A stretch of 64,000 nucleotides of DNA from Lutibacter litoralis. Its GTDB lineage: Bacteria > Bacteroidota > Bacteroidia > Flavobacteriales > Flavobacteriaceae. The number at the start of each line of letters is the position of its first letter. Within the stretch, counting starts at the first letter, position 1. Below are positions 36,475-45,753 of the stretch, in pieces. The notes under the pieces are model-generated. The model made no database searches and had not been told where the DNA came from. It was given only the letters and a program-made list of their open reading frames with translations. A program made the position numbers and the translations under genes. The stretch covers positions 260,484 to 324,483 of the forward strand of contig NZ_BMNS01000005.1 of assembly GCF_014646675.1 (NCBI RefSeq), given 5' to 3'.

Positions 36475-37800
36475 TTGAATACAACTAAAAATTACAGCAA
36501 GGCATTTTACGTATTAACCTCACTCTTTTTTATGTGGGGATTTATTACCGTATTGGTAGATTCATTAATTCCAAGGTTAAAAGAAGTTTTTGAGCTAACC
36601 TTTTTTCAAGCTGGATTGGTACAATTTGCTTTTTTTACGGCTTATGGCCTACTTTCTATTCCTTCAGGATTTATACTTTCTAAAATAGGTTATAAAAAAG
36701 GTATCTTATTGGGCTTAACCATAATGGGAGTTGGTTGTTTATTGTTTTATCCAGCTGCCGCCTATAGAACTTTTCCTGTATTTTTATTGGGATATTTTGT
36801 GTTAGCTGGTGGAATGACTGTACTTCAAGTTGCTGCTAATCCATATGTTGCAGTGCTAGGTAGCGAAGAAACAGCTTCGAGTAGATTAAATTTATCTCAA
36901 GCATTTAACAGTTTAGGAACGGCCATTGCTCCTGCTATTGGGGCTATGTTTTTATTAAGTGATTCTATAAAAAGTAGCGACGCCATTAACAGTTTAGGTT
37001 CAACTGAAAAAGAAGCTTATTATTTACAAGAAGCTTCTGCTGTTCAAAGTCCTTTTATAATTTTAGCAGCCTCCTTACTATTATTAGCCTTAATAGTTTC
37101 TTTTATTAAGTTACCCAATATTTTAGATAAGAAAGAAGGTGAAGGCTTGGGCTATGGAGAAGCTTTAAAACACAAAATTTTAAAAATGGGTGCTCTTGGT
37201 ATCTTTTTATATGTAGGTGCAGAAGTAGCCATTGGTAGTTATTTGGTAAATTACTTTTTAAGTATGGGAATGCCTGAGTTAATTAGAAACAGCGAATGGA
37301 TGTCTGCAATATCTGAAATGGTGGTGCAACAAGATTTGGCCAATGTAGATAATAAAGCAATAGTTGGTGCATTTGTATTGTTTTACTGGACCGGCGCAAT
37401 GATTGGTAGATTTATAGGAGCCTATTTAACAAGAATTGTTGCTCCTGCCAAAGTATTGGCAATTTTTGCTACTATGGCTATTTCCCTATTAGCAATTTCT
37501 ATGTTAACAAACGGTTTTGTTGCAATGTGGTCTATTTTATTAGTGGGTTTATTCAACTCTATTATGTTTCCAACAATTTTCTCTTTATCGTTAACTGGTT
37601 TAGGAGAACGCAAACCACAAGCGTCTGGTATTTTATGTACTGCAATTGTAGGTGGTGCAATAATTCCTCCTTTGTATGGTTTATTAACCGATCAATTTGA
37701 CTTTAAACCAGCATTATTTTTAATGGTACTTTGTTATTTCTATATTTTCTATTTTGCTAGAAAAAGTACAAGTTTTATATCTTCTTTTTCTGAAAAATAA
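36475..37800 (+). CDS. FucP/GlcP-type sugar:proton MFS transporter
   Basis: 441 residues starting at TTG 36475; the next in-frame ATG would remove part of the first helix, so TTG is preferred. Twelve membrane segments are visible. SLFFMWGFITVLVDSLIP at the N-terminus and GGMTVLQVAANPYVAVLG in helix 4-5 are hallmarks of the FucP family, with the acidic residue of helix 1 in place. Substrate may be fucose, glucose or another sugar; no catabolic genes adjoin. A strong bidirectional hairpin separates it from the convergent cutC pseudogene. Confidence 0.92.
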   Translation: MNTTKNYSKAFYVLTSLFFMWGFITVLVDSLIPRLKEVFELTFFQAGLVQFAFFTAYGLLSIPSGFILSKIGYKKGILLGLTIMGVGCLLFYPAAAYRTFPVFLLGYFVLAGGMTVLQVAANPYVAVLGSEETASSRLNLSQAFNSLGTAIAPAIGAMFLLSDSIKSSDAINSLGSTEKEAYYLQEASAVQSPFIILAASLLLLALIVSFIKLPNILDKKEGEGLGYGEALKHKILKMGALGIFLYVGAEVAIGSYLVNYFLSMGMPELIRNSEWMSAISEMVVQQDLANVDNKAIVGAFVLFYWTGAMIGRFIGAYLTRIVAPAKVLAIFATMAISLLAISMLTNGFVAMWSILLVGLFNSIMFPTIFSLSLTGLGERKPQASGILCTAIVGGAIIPPLYGLLTDQFDFKPALFLMVLCYFYIFYFARKSTSFISSFSEK

Positions 37801-37822
37801 AAATTAAACTTAATACTATTTT

Positions 37823-37854
37823 AAAAAGCTGAATCTTTTCGATTCAGCTTTTTT
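37823..37854 (+). terminator. Bidirectional Rho-independent terminator
   Basis: Stem AAAAAGCTGAATC with its exact inverse, loop of five, and T/A runs on both sides, between convergent genes. Confidence 0.9.
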
Positions 37855-37871
37855 GTTATTGAATATAAAAT

Positions 37872-38574
37872 CTATCGAAATAAATCAATAATATTTTTAA
37901 TTTTTTCTTCATCAACTACTTTAACTTCTCCCATTGAGAATTGTGTATTTATAGAAGTTGGTTTTTGTGCTGTAAAATGTAGGTTTTCAATTCCAGTTTT
38001 AGCTAATTGCAAAGCATTTTTTGGGTTCACACCACTTCCCACTTCCTGCCATAATTTGAATTTTATCTCCAAAAAATCTCTGTAAAGAAGTAATTACTTC
38101 AATTCCTTCAATTGCTGTGGGCTTCGTACTAGATGTCAATACCCTATCAAATCCAATCTCAATAAGTTTTTCTATACCCGACTTATAATCTGTAAGAAAA
38201 TCAAAAGCTCTATGAAATGTAACTTCTAAATTTAAAGATTTTGCAAATTCAACCAATATAGCATTGTAATTTGAAACAGTATTATCTACCGTTAAAACTC
38301 CAAAAACCACCCCTATGGCTCCTGCCCTTTTTGCTTCTAAGATATCGATTTTCATCAATTCAATATCATTAAAATTGTAAACAAACCCACCTTCTTTTGG
38401 TCTAATTATCACATGAACATCAACTATTTTTTTTTGAGCACATTGCTTAATCAAACCATAGCTGGGTGTCAATCCCCCAACACTTAATGCCGAGCATAAT
38501 TCAACACGTTTAGCACCATATTTCTGAGCAATTATTGCGCCTTCAAGTGAATTTATACAAATTTCAATATTCAT
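37872..38574 (-). pseudogene. cutC: cutC, frameshifted by a 7-bp tandem duplication
   Basis: From ATG 38574 the frame encodes a typical CutC copper-homeostasis protein (MNIEICINSLEGA, AKRVELCSALSVGGLTPSYG, VHVIIRPKEGGFVY, HRAFDFLTD) up to IQIMAGSG, then runs into an early stop. The rest, VNPKNALQLAKTGIENLHFTA, continues in another frame to 37872. At the junction the plus-strand unit CACTTCC stands twice in tandem, at 38033-38039 and 38040-38046. Removing one copy restores a single frame of 231 residues, the normal CutC length, and the expected sequence AGSGVNPKNA. The truncated product lacks the end of the TIM barrel and is presumably inactive. Everything else is intact, so the lesion is recent, or reversible. 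Confidence 0.93.
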
Positions 38575-38677
38575 AAAAAAATTTAGGTTAGACAATGTTA
38601 AATAAGTAAAATTAAATTATTGTAATTAATTTAATTTATATTTATCGAAATATTTTAAAATTAAAGTTTAAGCTAAA

Positions 38678-39406
38678 ATGACTCAAATTAAAATAATGTT
38701 AATGCTATTTTTAGCAGTAATTTCTTGTAATGAAAAATCTAAGAAAATTGAGCTTTTTGAAACAGAAGTTCCATTAACAGAAATAGAAATAACCAGCGAA
38801 ATGGATCCAGAAAGTAATACAACTAAAAACTATTTAACACTTGGAGATAGTTATACCATTGGACAAAGCGTTCCTGAAAATAATCGTTTTCCTGTGCAAC
38901 TTGTAAATGACTTAAATACAAAAGAATATAATTATAATGCTCCTAGAATTATTGCCCGAACAGGATGGACTACTGGTGAATTAAAAAATGCAATTTTACA
39001 GGAGAATATTTCTAAAAACTATGACTTGGTTACCCTATTAATTGGCGTTAACAATCAATACCGAGGAAATTCTATCGATGTTTTTAGAACTGAATTTATT
39101 GAATTATTAAATTTGGCGATTTCTTTTGCTGGAAATAATACTAAAAATGTAATTGTAGTTTCAATACCAGATTGGGCAGTAAGTCCTTTTGCCGCTGGTA
39201 GAGATCTAAATAAAATCAGCAAAGAAATAGACCTTTTTAATGCTGTTAAAAAAGAAGAGACACTTAAAATGAATATTAAATTTGTTGATATAACTACTGT
39301 TTCAAGGCAAGCGCTTAATAAACCTGAATATTTTGCGAGTGATGGTTTGCATTTTTCTGGAGCAATGCATCAACTTTGGGTAAATGAAATAATGAAATTG
39401 TTTTAA
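38678..39406 (+). CDS. SGNH/GDSL-family hydrolase lipoprotein
   Basis: 242 residues. Lipoprotein signal with lipobox AVISC (cysteine 17). The catalytic serine is in TLGDSYTIG (block I), the oxyanion residues in ARTGWTTGEL and IGVNNQYRG (blocks II-III), and the Asp-x-x-His pair in SDGLHFSG (block V). Members are esterases, lipases or carbohydrate acetyl esterases acting in the envelope. It lies 12 bases before kynU on the same strand, probably co-transcribed, though a functional link is not evident. Confidence 0.9.
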   Translation: MTQIKIMLMLFLAVISCNEKSKKIELFETEVPLTEIEITSEMDPESNTTKNYLTLGDSYTIGQSVPENNRFPVQLVNDLNTKEYNYNAPRIIARTGWTTGELKNAILQENISKNYDLVTLLIGVNNQYRGNSIDVFRTEFIELLNLAISFAGNNTKNVIVVSIPDWAVSPFAAGRDLNKISKEIDLFNAVKKEETLKMNIKFVDITTVSRQALNKPEYFASDGLHFSGAMHQLWVNEIMKLF

Positions 39407-39418
39407 CTGAATTTTAAT

Positions 39419-40693
39419 ATGAATCGTTTTTTAGAAAAAGCAGAAACACTAGATAAAACAGACTCCTTAAAAAGTTTTAAAGATAAATTTGTAGCTGACC
39501 CTTCCTTAATTTATTTAGATGGAAATTCACTGGGAAAATTACCGATTAAGACTATAGAAACTACTACTAATATTATAGAAAACCAATGGGGCAAGAATCT
39601 TATTAGAAGTTGGAACGAACATTGGATAGACCTTTCGAAAGATATTGCAACAAAAATTGCTAAAATTGTTGGAGCACAACCAGATGAAATCTTTGTTGGA
39701 GACACAACTTCTTTAAATTTGTATAAATTATTAGTTGCTTCACTTGCTCTTCAAAAAGAAAAAACTGAAATTATTACAGATGATTTAAATTTCCCTACAG
39801 ATTTATATATTATTCAAGGACTTATAAAACAACAATTTAAAAATCATTCGTTAAAAATTCTAGAAAGTACAGATGAAATTTTTATGGATCCTGCCACAGT
39901 TCGTGAAGCTATTAATAAAAATACATCATTAATCACCTTAAGTTTAGTTAGTTACAAAAGTTCTTTTTTATATGATATGAAATCTATCAATAATTTAGCA
40001 CACAATAAAAATAGCTTAGTAATCTGGGATTTATCGCATGCTGCTGGCGCAACAACCATTAAACTGAATGAAACTAATACAGATATGGCTGTAGGTTGTA
40101 CCTATAAATACTTAAATGGTGGCCCTGGAGCGCCTGCTTTTTTGTATGTACGAAAACATTTACAAGACAAACTTACCAATCCTATTTGGTCTTGGTTTGC
40201 ACATCAAAAACCTTTTGATTTTAATCCAAATTTTATAGAAACTTCTGGAATACAAAAATTTGCAATTAGCACACCTTCCATTCTCTCATTAGGAGCAATA
40301 GAACCTGGTTTAGATATAATCTTAGATGCTGGAATGTCAACTATTGAAGTAAAAAGCAAAAAACAAAGTGCCTTTTTAATTGAATTAATTAAGGAGTATC
40401 TTATTCCTTTAAAATTTGAAATTGCATCGCCATTAGATGAGTCTCAAAGAGGTTCACACATTTCAATAACACATGATGAAAGCTATAGAATAAATAGAGC
40501 TATGATTGATCCTAGAGATAAAAGTACAAAAATTGTAATTCCAGATTTTAGACCTCCAAATTTAATTCGCATTGGAATTACGCCACTTTATACGTCATAC
40601 CTAGATTTATATGAAGCTATAATTAGAATCACAGAAATTGTTACAACCAAAGAATTTGAAAATTATTCTACTGAAAAATTGACAGTTACATAA
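39419..40693 (+). CDS. kynU: Kynureninase
   Basis: 424 residues, fold type I PLP enzyme that cleaves kynurenine to anthranilate and alanine, or the 3-hydroxy form to 3-hydroxyanthranilate. Marks: IYLDGNSLGKLP, WNEHWIDLSKDIATKIAKI, VGDTTSLNLYK, WDLSHAAG with the PLP-pairing aspartate, and GCTYKYLNGGPGAPAFLYV with the PLP lysine. No other tryptophan-degradation genes appear in the window, so the pathway context is missing. Confidence 0.96.
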   Translation: MNRFLEKAETLDKTDSLKSFKDKFVADPSLIYLDGNSLGKLPIKTIETTTNIIENQWGKNLIRSWNEHWIDLSKDIATKIAKIVGAQPDEIFVGDTTSLNLYKLLVASLALQKEKTEIITDDLNFPTDLYIIQGLIKQQFKNHSLKILESTDEIFMDPATVREAINKNTSLITLSLVSYKSSFLYDMKSINNLAHNKNSLVIWDLSHAAGATTIKLNETNTDMAVGCTYKYLNGGPGAPAFLYVRKHLQDKLTNPIWSWFAHQKPFDFNPNFIETSGIQKFAISTPSILSLGAIEPGLDIILDAGMSTIEVKSKKQSAFLIELIKEYLIPLKFEIASPLDESQRGSHISITHDESYRINRAMIDPRDKSTKIVIPDFRPPNLIRIGITPLYTSYLDLYEAIIRITEIVTTKEFENYSTEKLTVT

Positions 40694-40817
40694 ATATAGT
40701 TTAAAAATAACATGTTGTTAAACTTTACAGAACTTAATTAAGGTTCTCATAATCCTGAACAATCAATAAATGCTATTTTAAAATTCTAATGATTATACTG
40801 GAATAATCTACAACTTA

Positions 40818-41168
40818 TTATTCCTTATGTAAAAAGGTCTTTTTAGCCAATAGTTGTTCCTCTGTTTCTATATTTTCATCATCTGGAACACAACAATCTA
40901 CAGGACAAACAGCGGCACATTGAGGCTCGGTATGAAAACCCTTACACTCTGTACATTTATCAGCTATTATAAAAAAAACATCATCACAAATAGGCTCTTG
41001 AGAAGTATCAGCGTCAACTTTTTTACCATTTGGTAACACCACATTTCCCGATAATACTGTACCTTCTGAAAAACGCCATTCTTCAGAAGCTTCATAAATT
41101 GCATTATTTGGACATTCTGGCTCACAAGCACCACAATTTATACATTCGTCTGTTATTTTTATTGCCAT
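40818..41168 (-). CDS. 2[4Fe-4S] ferredoxin
   Basis: 116 residues. First cluster motif CINCGACEPECP, second set CTECKGFHTEPQC and CAAVCPVDCC, giving two [4Fe-4S] clusters of the Alvin/long type with an insertion of about 45 residues between the two binding regions (SGNVVLPNGKKVDAD and following) and a C-terminal acidic helix. It is a cytoplasmic low-potential electron carrier. Its promoter box directly abuts that of the divergent acyl-CoA reductase gene. Confidence 0.93.
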   Translation of the reverse strand: MAIKITDECINCGACEPECPNNAIYEASEEWRFSEGTVLSGNVVLPNGKKVDADTSQEPICDDVFFIIADKCTECKGFHTEPQCAAVCPVDCCVPDDENIETEEQLLAKKTFLHKE

Positions 41169-41182
41169 ACTATTATTTACAT

Positions 41183-41190
41183 TATTTTTG
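41183..41190 (+). promoter_or_regulatory. TAnnTTTG minus-7 promoter box, rightward
   Basis: TATTTTTG, 23 bases before ATG 41214. Directly adjacent to an opposite box. Confidence 0.75.
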
Positions 41191-41198
41191 CAAATATA
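41191..41198 (-). promoter_or_regulatory. TAnnTTTG minus-7 promoter box, leftward
   Basis: TATATTTG on the minus strand, 22 bases before the ferredoxin ATG at 41168. The two boxes touch, giving a palindromic TTTGCAAA centre. Confidence 0.75.
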
Positions 41199-41213
41199 AA
41201 ATTATATTTAAAT

Positions 41214-42275
41214 ATGAATTTAGAGCAACGCATTGAAGCTTTTGCTAAACTTGGAGATTTTTTCGGACAGTTTACTACTAACGGAATTGTAAAAAAAAAT
41301 ACTTCAGAAATTAATACCTTGTTTTATGAGGCTTTTAAAATGCAAATTGAACGAGCCCAAGAATTTAATGGTTGGTTTACAAAAAATAATGTTTTAAAAG
41401 CTTTTGAAAGTTGGCATATTGCACTTACCCAAGAAAACTTAACCAAATGGACTTCAATATATAATTTTAGTAAATCGTCAGATGTAAAAAACGTTGCTAT
41501 TATAATGGCTGGAAATATTCCTTTGGTTGGATTTCACGATTTTTTATCGGTACTAATAAGTGGACATAATACAATTGTTAAACAATCTTCTAACGATAAA
41601 CATTTTTTACCCTTAATTGCAAAATATTTAGAACATCTAAATCCTTATTTTAAAAATAAAATAACATTCACTGAAAATAAATTAACTGATTTTGATGCAG
41701 TTATTGCAACTGGAAGCAATAACACAGCACGATATTTTGAACATTATTTTGGTAAATACCCTTCAATAATTAGAAAAAACAGAAATTCTGTAGCAATTTT
41801 AACAGGAAAAGAAACTAACGAAGAATTAGAAGCTTTAGGAGAAGATATTTTTCAATATTTTGGTTTAGGCTGTAGAAGTGTTTCTAAAATTTTTGTTCCA
41901 AAAGATTATAATTTTGACCTCCTTTTTAATGCTTTATATAAATTTAATACAATTATTAATTATAAAAAATACGAAAATAATTACGATTATAATAAAGCAG
42001 TTTATATAATGAGCCAATTTAATATTATAGAAAACGGATTTGTAATGTTAAAAGAAGACCCAAACTACGCATCACCAATTGCAACTGTATTTTACGAGTT
42101 TTACCATTCCTTTGAAAATCTAAAGCAAAGATTATCTTTAGAAAGTGAAGAAATACAATGTATAGCGTGTAACGAAAACGTTGTAGATTTCGTAAAATTC
42201 GGCAAAACTCAATACCCGAAATTATGGAATTATGCAGATGATATAGATACAATTGATTTTTTAATAAAAATATAA
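41214..42275 (+). CDS. LuxC-family acyl-CoA reductase
   Basis: 353 residues, aldehyde-dehydrogenase-like fold. Marks are NVAIIMAGNIPLVGFHDFL, DAVIATGSNNTARYFEHYFG, IIRKNRNSVAIL and YFGLGCRSVSKIFVP, in which the cysteine is the expected acylated nucleophile. LuxC reduces acyl-CoA or acyl groups to aldehydes; the Bacteroidota members near serC/serA have no proven substrate. It is followed by serC 81 bases downstream. A role with the divergent ferredoxin as electron donor is conceivable but unproven. Confidence 0.85.
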   Translation: MNLEQRIEAFAKLGDFFGQFTTNGIVKKNTSEINTLFYEAFKMQIERAQEFNGWFTKNNVLKAFESWHIALTQENLTKWTSIYNFSKSSDVKNVAIIMAGNIPLVGFHDFLSVLISGHNTIVKQSSNDKHFLPLIAKYLEHLNPYFKNKITFTENKLTDFDAVIATGSNNTARYFEHYFGKYPSIIRKNRNSVAILTGKETNEELEALGEDIFQYFGLGCRSVSKIFVPKDYNFDLLFNALYKFNTIINYKKYENNYDYNKAVYIMSQFNIIENGFVMLKEDPNYASPIATVFYEFYHSFENLKQRLSLESEEIQCIACNENVVDFVKFGKTQYPKLWNYADDIDTIDFLIKI

Positions 42276-42356
42276 TAATATTTTTCGTAAAAATAGTGCT
42301 TATATTTCTCTTTTTTTTACGAAATTTGTAAGAGAAATTAATAATATTCTATACAA

Positions 42357-43427
42357 ATGAAAAAACATAATTTTAGTGCAGGTCCATGCATTTTACCACA
42401 AGAAGTTTTAAAAAAAGCATCAGATGCTGTTGTAAACTTTAACGGTATTGATTTATCGTTAATTGAAATTTCACACAGAAGCAAAGAGTTTGTTGAAGTG
42501 ATGGAAAATGCACGTAATTTAGTTAAAGAATTATTAAATGTACCTGAAGGATATTCAGTACTATTCTTACAAGGTGGAGCAAGTCTTGAATTTTTAATGA
42601 CGCCCTATAACTTATTAAAAGTTGATGGAAAAGCAGGTTATTTAGATACTGGAACCTGGAGTTCTAAAGCTATTAAAGAAGCAAAATTATTAGGAGAGGT
42701 AGATGTTATAGCTTCTTCAAAAGAAGACAACTTTAACCATATTCCAAAAAATTATACGGTTCCTACAGATGTAGATTATATTCATTTTACATCTAACAAT
42801 ACAATTTTTGGTACGCAATTTAAAGAATTCCCAAAAACAGATAGCTTGTTAGTATGTGATATGAGTTCTGATATTTTTTCTCGTCAAATAGATGTTTCTA
42901 AATTTGATTTGATATATGCAGGTGCGCAAAAAAATATGGGTCCAGCTGGAACAACATTGGTAATTGTAAAAGATGAGATTCTTGGTAAAACAGGAAGAAC
43001 AATTCCTGCAATGTTAGATTATAAAGTACATATTAGTAAAGATAGTATGTTTAATACACCACCTGTATTTCCAGTATATGTTTCTATGTTAACGTTAGAA
43101 TGGTTAAAAAACTTAGGAGGTATAGCTGCAATTGAAAAAATAAATAACGAAAAAGCAGCGTTATTATATGCTGAAATCGATAGAAATCCACTATTTAATG
43201 GATTTGCAGCAAAAGAAGATCGCTCTTTAATGAATGTTACTTTTACCCTAGCCAATGAGGCACATAAAGAAACTTTTGATAAACTATGGAATGATGCGGG
43301 TATCAGCGGTATTAAAGGCCATAGATCAATTGGAGGTTACAGAGCAAGTATATACAACGCAATGCCTATTGAAAGCATACAAGTTTTAATAAATACAATG
43401 CAACAATTTGAAAAGCAAGTTTCATAA
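42357..43427 (+). CDS. serC: Phosphoserine aminotransferase
   Basis: 356 residues. Family opening HNFSAGPCILPQEVL, EISHRSKEF, LFLQGGASLEF, HFTSNNTIFGTQF and the PLP lysine in YAGAQKNMGPAG. The enzyme makes 3-phosphoserine from 3-phosphohydroxypyruvate with glutamate and may also serve pyridoxine synthesis. It precedes serA by 21 bases, a compact serine-biosynthesis pair. The phosphatase for the last step is not in the window. Confidence 0.97.
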   Translation: MKKHNFSAGPCILPQEVLKKASDAVVNFNGIDLSLIEISHRSKEFVEVMENARNLVKELLNVPEGYSVLFLQGGASLEFLMTPYNLLKVDGKAGYLDTGTWSSKAIKEAKLLGEVDVIASSKEDNFNHIPKNYTVPTDVDYIHFTSNNTIFGTQFKEFPKTDSLLVCDMSSDIFSRQIDVSKFDLIYAGAQKNMGPAGTTLVIVKDEILGKTGRTIPAMLDYKVHISKDSMFNTPPVFPVYVSMLTLEWLKNLGGIAAIEKINNEKAALLYAEIDRNPLFNGFAAKEDRSLMNVTFTLANEAHKETFDKLWNDAGISGIKGHRSIGGYRASIYNAMPIESIQVLINTMQQFEKQVS

Positions 43428-43448
43428 ACTATAAAAATCTTAATAAAA

Positions 43449-44399
43449 ATGAAAGTATTAGCAAACGACGGATTAGCCAAAAGCGGAATAGCAGCATTAG
43501 GGTTAAATGGTTTTGAAGTAGATTTAACAACAGTAGCTCAAGATCAATTGGTAGATTATATCAATAAAAATGAAATTGATGTAATTCTTGTTAGAAGTGC
43601 TACACAAGTAAGAAAAGATATTATTGACAATTGCCCTTCATTAAAAATTATTGGACGTGGTGGTGTTGGAATGGATAATATTGATGTTGAATATGCACGC
43701 GAAAAAGGGTTGCACGTTATAAATACGCCTGCAGCATCTTCTCATTCAGTTGGAGAATTAGTTTTCGCACACTTATTTGGAATGTCACGTTTTTTACATG
43801 ATTCTAACAGAAGCATGCCTTTAGAAGGTGATTCTAAATTTAAAGTATTAAAAAAAGCGTATGCAAAAGGTACTGAATTAAAAGGAAAAACTTTAGGTGT
43901 AATTGGTTTTGGAAGAATTGGACAAGCTACTGCAAAAATTGGTTTAGGGCTTGGAATGGATGTAATTGCTTTTGATCCTTTTATTGATAATGTAAACTTA
44001 GAAATAGAATTTTTTGACGGACAATCGTTGTTTTTCAATATAAATACAATTTCTAAAGAAGAATTATTAAAACAAGCAGATTTTATTTCATTGCACGTTC
44101 CTGCACAAAAAGAATATGTTATTTCAACAAAAGAACTTGAATTAATGAAAGATGGAGCATTTCTAGTAAATGCAGCGCGTGGAGGTGTTGTAGATGAAGT
44201 CGCTTTGGTGAAAGCATTAGAAAGTGGAAAAATAGCTGGAGCAGCTTTAGATGTTTTTGAAAATGAACCAAATCCAGAAATTCAATTATTAATGAATCCT
44301 AGCCTATCCCTTACTCCGCATATTGGAGCAGCAACGGGTGAAGCACAAGATAGAATTGGAACTGAATTAGCTGCACAAATTATTGAAATTTTAAAGTAA
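43449..44399 (+). CDS. serA: D-3-phosphoglycerate dehydrogenase (short form)
   Basis: 316 residues, without the C-terminal ACT domain, so serine feedback by the classical route is not expected. The NAD motif is GVIGFGRIGQATAKI, with GRGGVGMDNIDVEYA before it, arginine in NAARGGVVDE, glutamate in ENEPNPEIQ and histidine in LTPHIGAATGEAQ. It performs the first step of serine synthesis from glycolysis. A terminator follows, so serC-serA (and perhaps the acyl-CoA reductase gene) form a unit. Confidence 0.95.
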   Translation: MKVLANDGLAKSGIAALGLNGFEVDLTTVAQDQLVDYINKNEIDVILVRSATQVRKDIIDNCPSLKIIGRGGVGMDNIDVEYAREKGLHVINTPAASSHSVGELVFAHLFGMSRFLHDSNRSMPLEGDSKFKVLKKAYAKGTELKGKTLGVIGFGRIGQATAKIGLGLGMDVIAFDPFIDNVNLEIEFFDGQSLFFNINTISKEELLKQADFISLHVPAQKEYVISTKELELMKDGAFLVNAARGGVVDEVALVKALESGKIAGAALDVFENEPNPEIQLLMNPSLSLTPHIGAATGEAQDRIGTELAAQIIEILK

Positions 44400-44419
44400 T
44401 TTTAGCTCTTAAATACTAT

Positions 44420-44450
44420 AAAAAGGGCTGTCATATTTCAGCCTTTTTTT
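44420..44450 (+). terminator. Rho-independent terminator of serA
   Basis: Stem AAGGGCTG/CAGCCTTT (one G-T pair, loop of eight), then a T-run to 44450. Confidence 0.8.
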
Positions 44451-44498
44451 GTATTAAATAGCTTAATTTTAACCAACATATATTAGAAATATTTAATT

Positions 44499-45749
44499 AT
44501 GGCAATTATTAAACCATTTAAAGGAGTTAGACCTCCTAAAGAACTTGTTCAAGAAGTAGCTTGTTTACCTTATGATGTAATGAATTCAGAAGAAGCCCTT
44601 AAAATGGCTGAAGGTAAAGATGCCTCTCTATTACATATAACACGTGCCGAAATTGAATTTGAAAAAGGCACAGATTCTCATAGTGATCCAGTATATTCAC
44701 GAGCTAAAGAAAATTTAAATACTTTTCAAAAGAAAGGGTTTTTAATTCAGGATACAGAAACTCATTATTATATTTATGCACAAACAATGAACGGTAATAC
44801 TCAGTATGGTATTGTTGGGGCTGCATCTTGTCAAGATTATTTGGATGGAAAAATTAAAAAACACGAGTTAACACGTCCAGACAAAGAAGAAGACCGTAAA
44901 GTATTAACGCGCTATCTAAAAGTAAATATTGAACCTGTTTTTTTTACATACCGAGCTGTTCCTGAAATTGATGAAATTGTTTCTGATATTGTAAAAAATA
45001 ATGAAGCTGATTACGATTTTACTGCAGAAGATGGTTTTGGTCATCATTTTTGGGTTATTAAAAGTTCAGAAATAAATAATACCTTAGAACAACTTTTTGC
45101 TGAAAAAGTACCTTGTACTTATGTAGCTGATGGGCACCATAGAACTGCCGCAGCTGCAGGAATGAGCCAAGAATTTGCTAATAATAATCCAAATCATACC
45201 GGTAACGAACCTTATAACTTTTTTATGGCTGTTCATTTCCCAGATAATCAACTTAAAATAATTGATTATAATAGAGTTGTAAAAGATTTAAACGGATTAA
45301 GCGCTTCTAAATTCTTAGATAAAATATCTAAAAGTTTTAAAATTTTAGAAGTAAGTGAATCTATTATAAAACCTTCTAAGCTTCATGATTTTTCTATGTA
45401 TTTAGATGGAAAATGGTATGGTTTAACTGCAAAAGAAGGCACTTATAATGATAATGATCCTATTGGAAGTTTAGATGTAAGTGTTTTATCTAAATGTATC
45501 TTAGAACCAATCTTAAATATTAAAGACTTAAGAACAGATACAAGAATTGATTTTGTAGGTGGAATTCGCGGTTTAGGTGAGTTAAGCAAACGAGTAGATA
45601 GCGGAGAAATGGCTGTTGCCTTTGCTCTATTCCCAGTAAGTATGAATCAATTAATGAATATTGCCGATACTGGAAATATTATGCCTCCAAAGGTTACTTG
45701 GTTTGAACCAAAATTAAGATCAGGATTAGTAATTAATAAATTAAATTAA
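44499..45749 (+). CDS. DUF1015-family protein
   Basis: 416 residues. Family opening IIKPFKGVRPPKELVQEVACLPYDV, ending of the N-terminal part EDRKVLTRYL, and the conserved YVADGHHRTAAAAG near residue 207. A DGHHR motif resembles the phosphate-binding signature of ParB/sulfiredoxin-like and serine-kinase proteins, which is my inference. Genes for this family often stand beside serC/serA in Bacteroidota, so a link to serine or phosphoserine metabolism is possible. It starts 100 bases after serA, past a terminator, and runs into YggS with a four-base gap. Confidence 0.88.
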   Translation: MAIIKPFKGVRPPKELVQEVACLPYDVMNSEEALKMAEGKDASLLHITRAEIEFEKGTDSHSDPVYSRAKENLNTFQKKGFLIQDTETHYYIYAQTMNGNTQYGIVGAASCQDYLDGKIKKHELTRPDKEEDRKVLTRYLKVNIEPVFFTYRAVPEIDEIVSDIVKNNEADYDFTAEDGFGHHFWVIKSSEINNTLEQLFAEKVPCTYVADGHHRTAAAAGMSQEFANNNPNHTGNEPYNFFMAVHFPDNQLKIIDYNRVVKDLNGLSASKFLDKISKSFKILEVSESIIKPSKLHDFSMYLDGKWYGLTAKEGTYNDNDPIGSLDVSVLSKCILEPILNIKDLRTDTRIDFVGGIRGLGELSKRVDSGEMAVAFALFPVSMNQLMNIADTGNIMPPKVTWFEPKLRSGLVINKLN

Positions 45750-45753
45750 TTTA

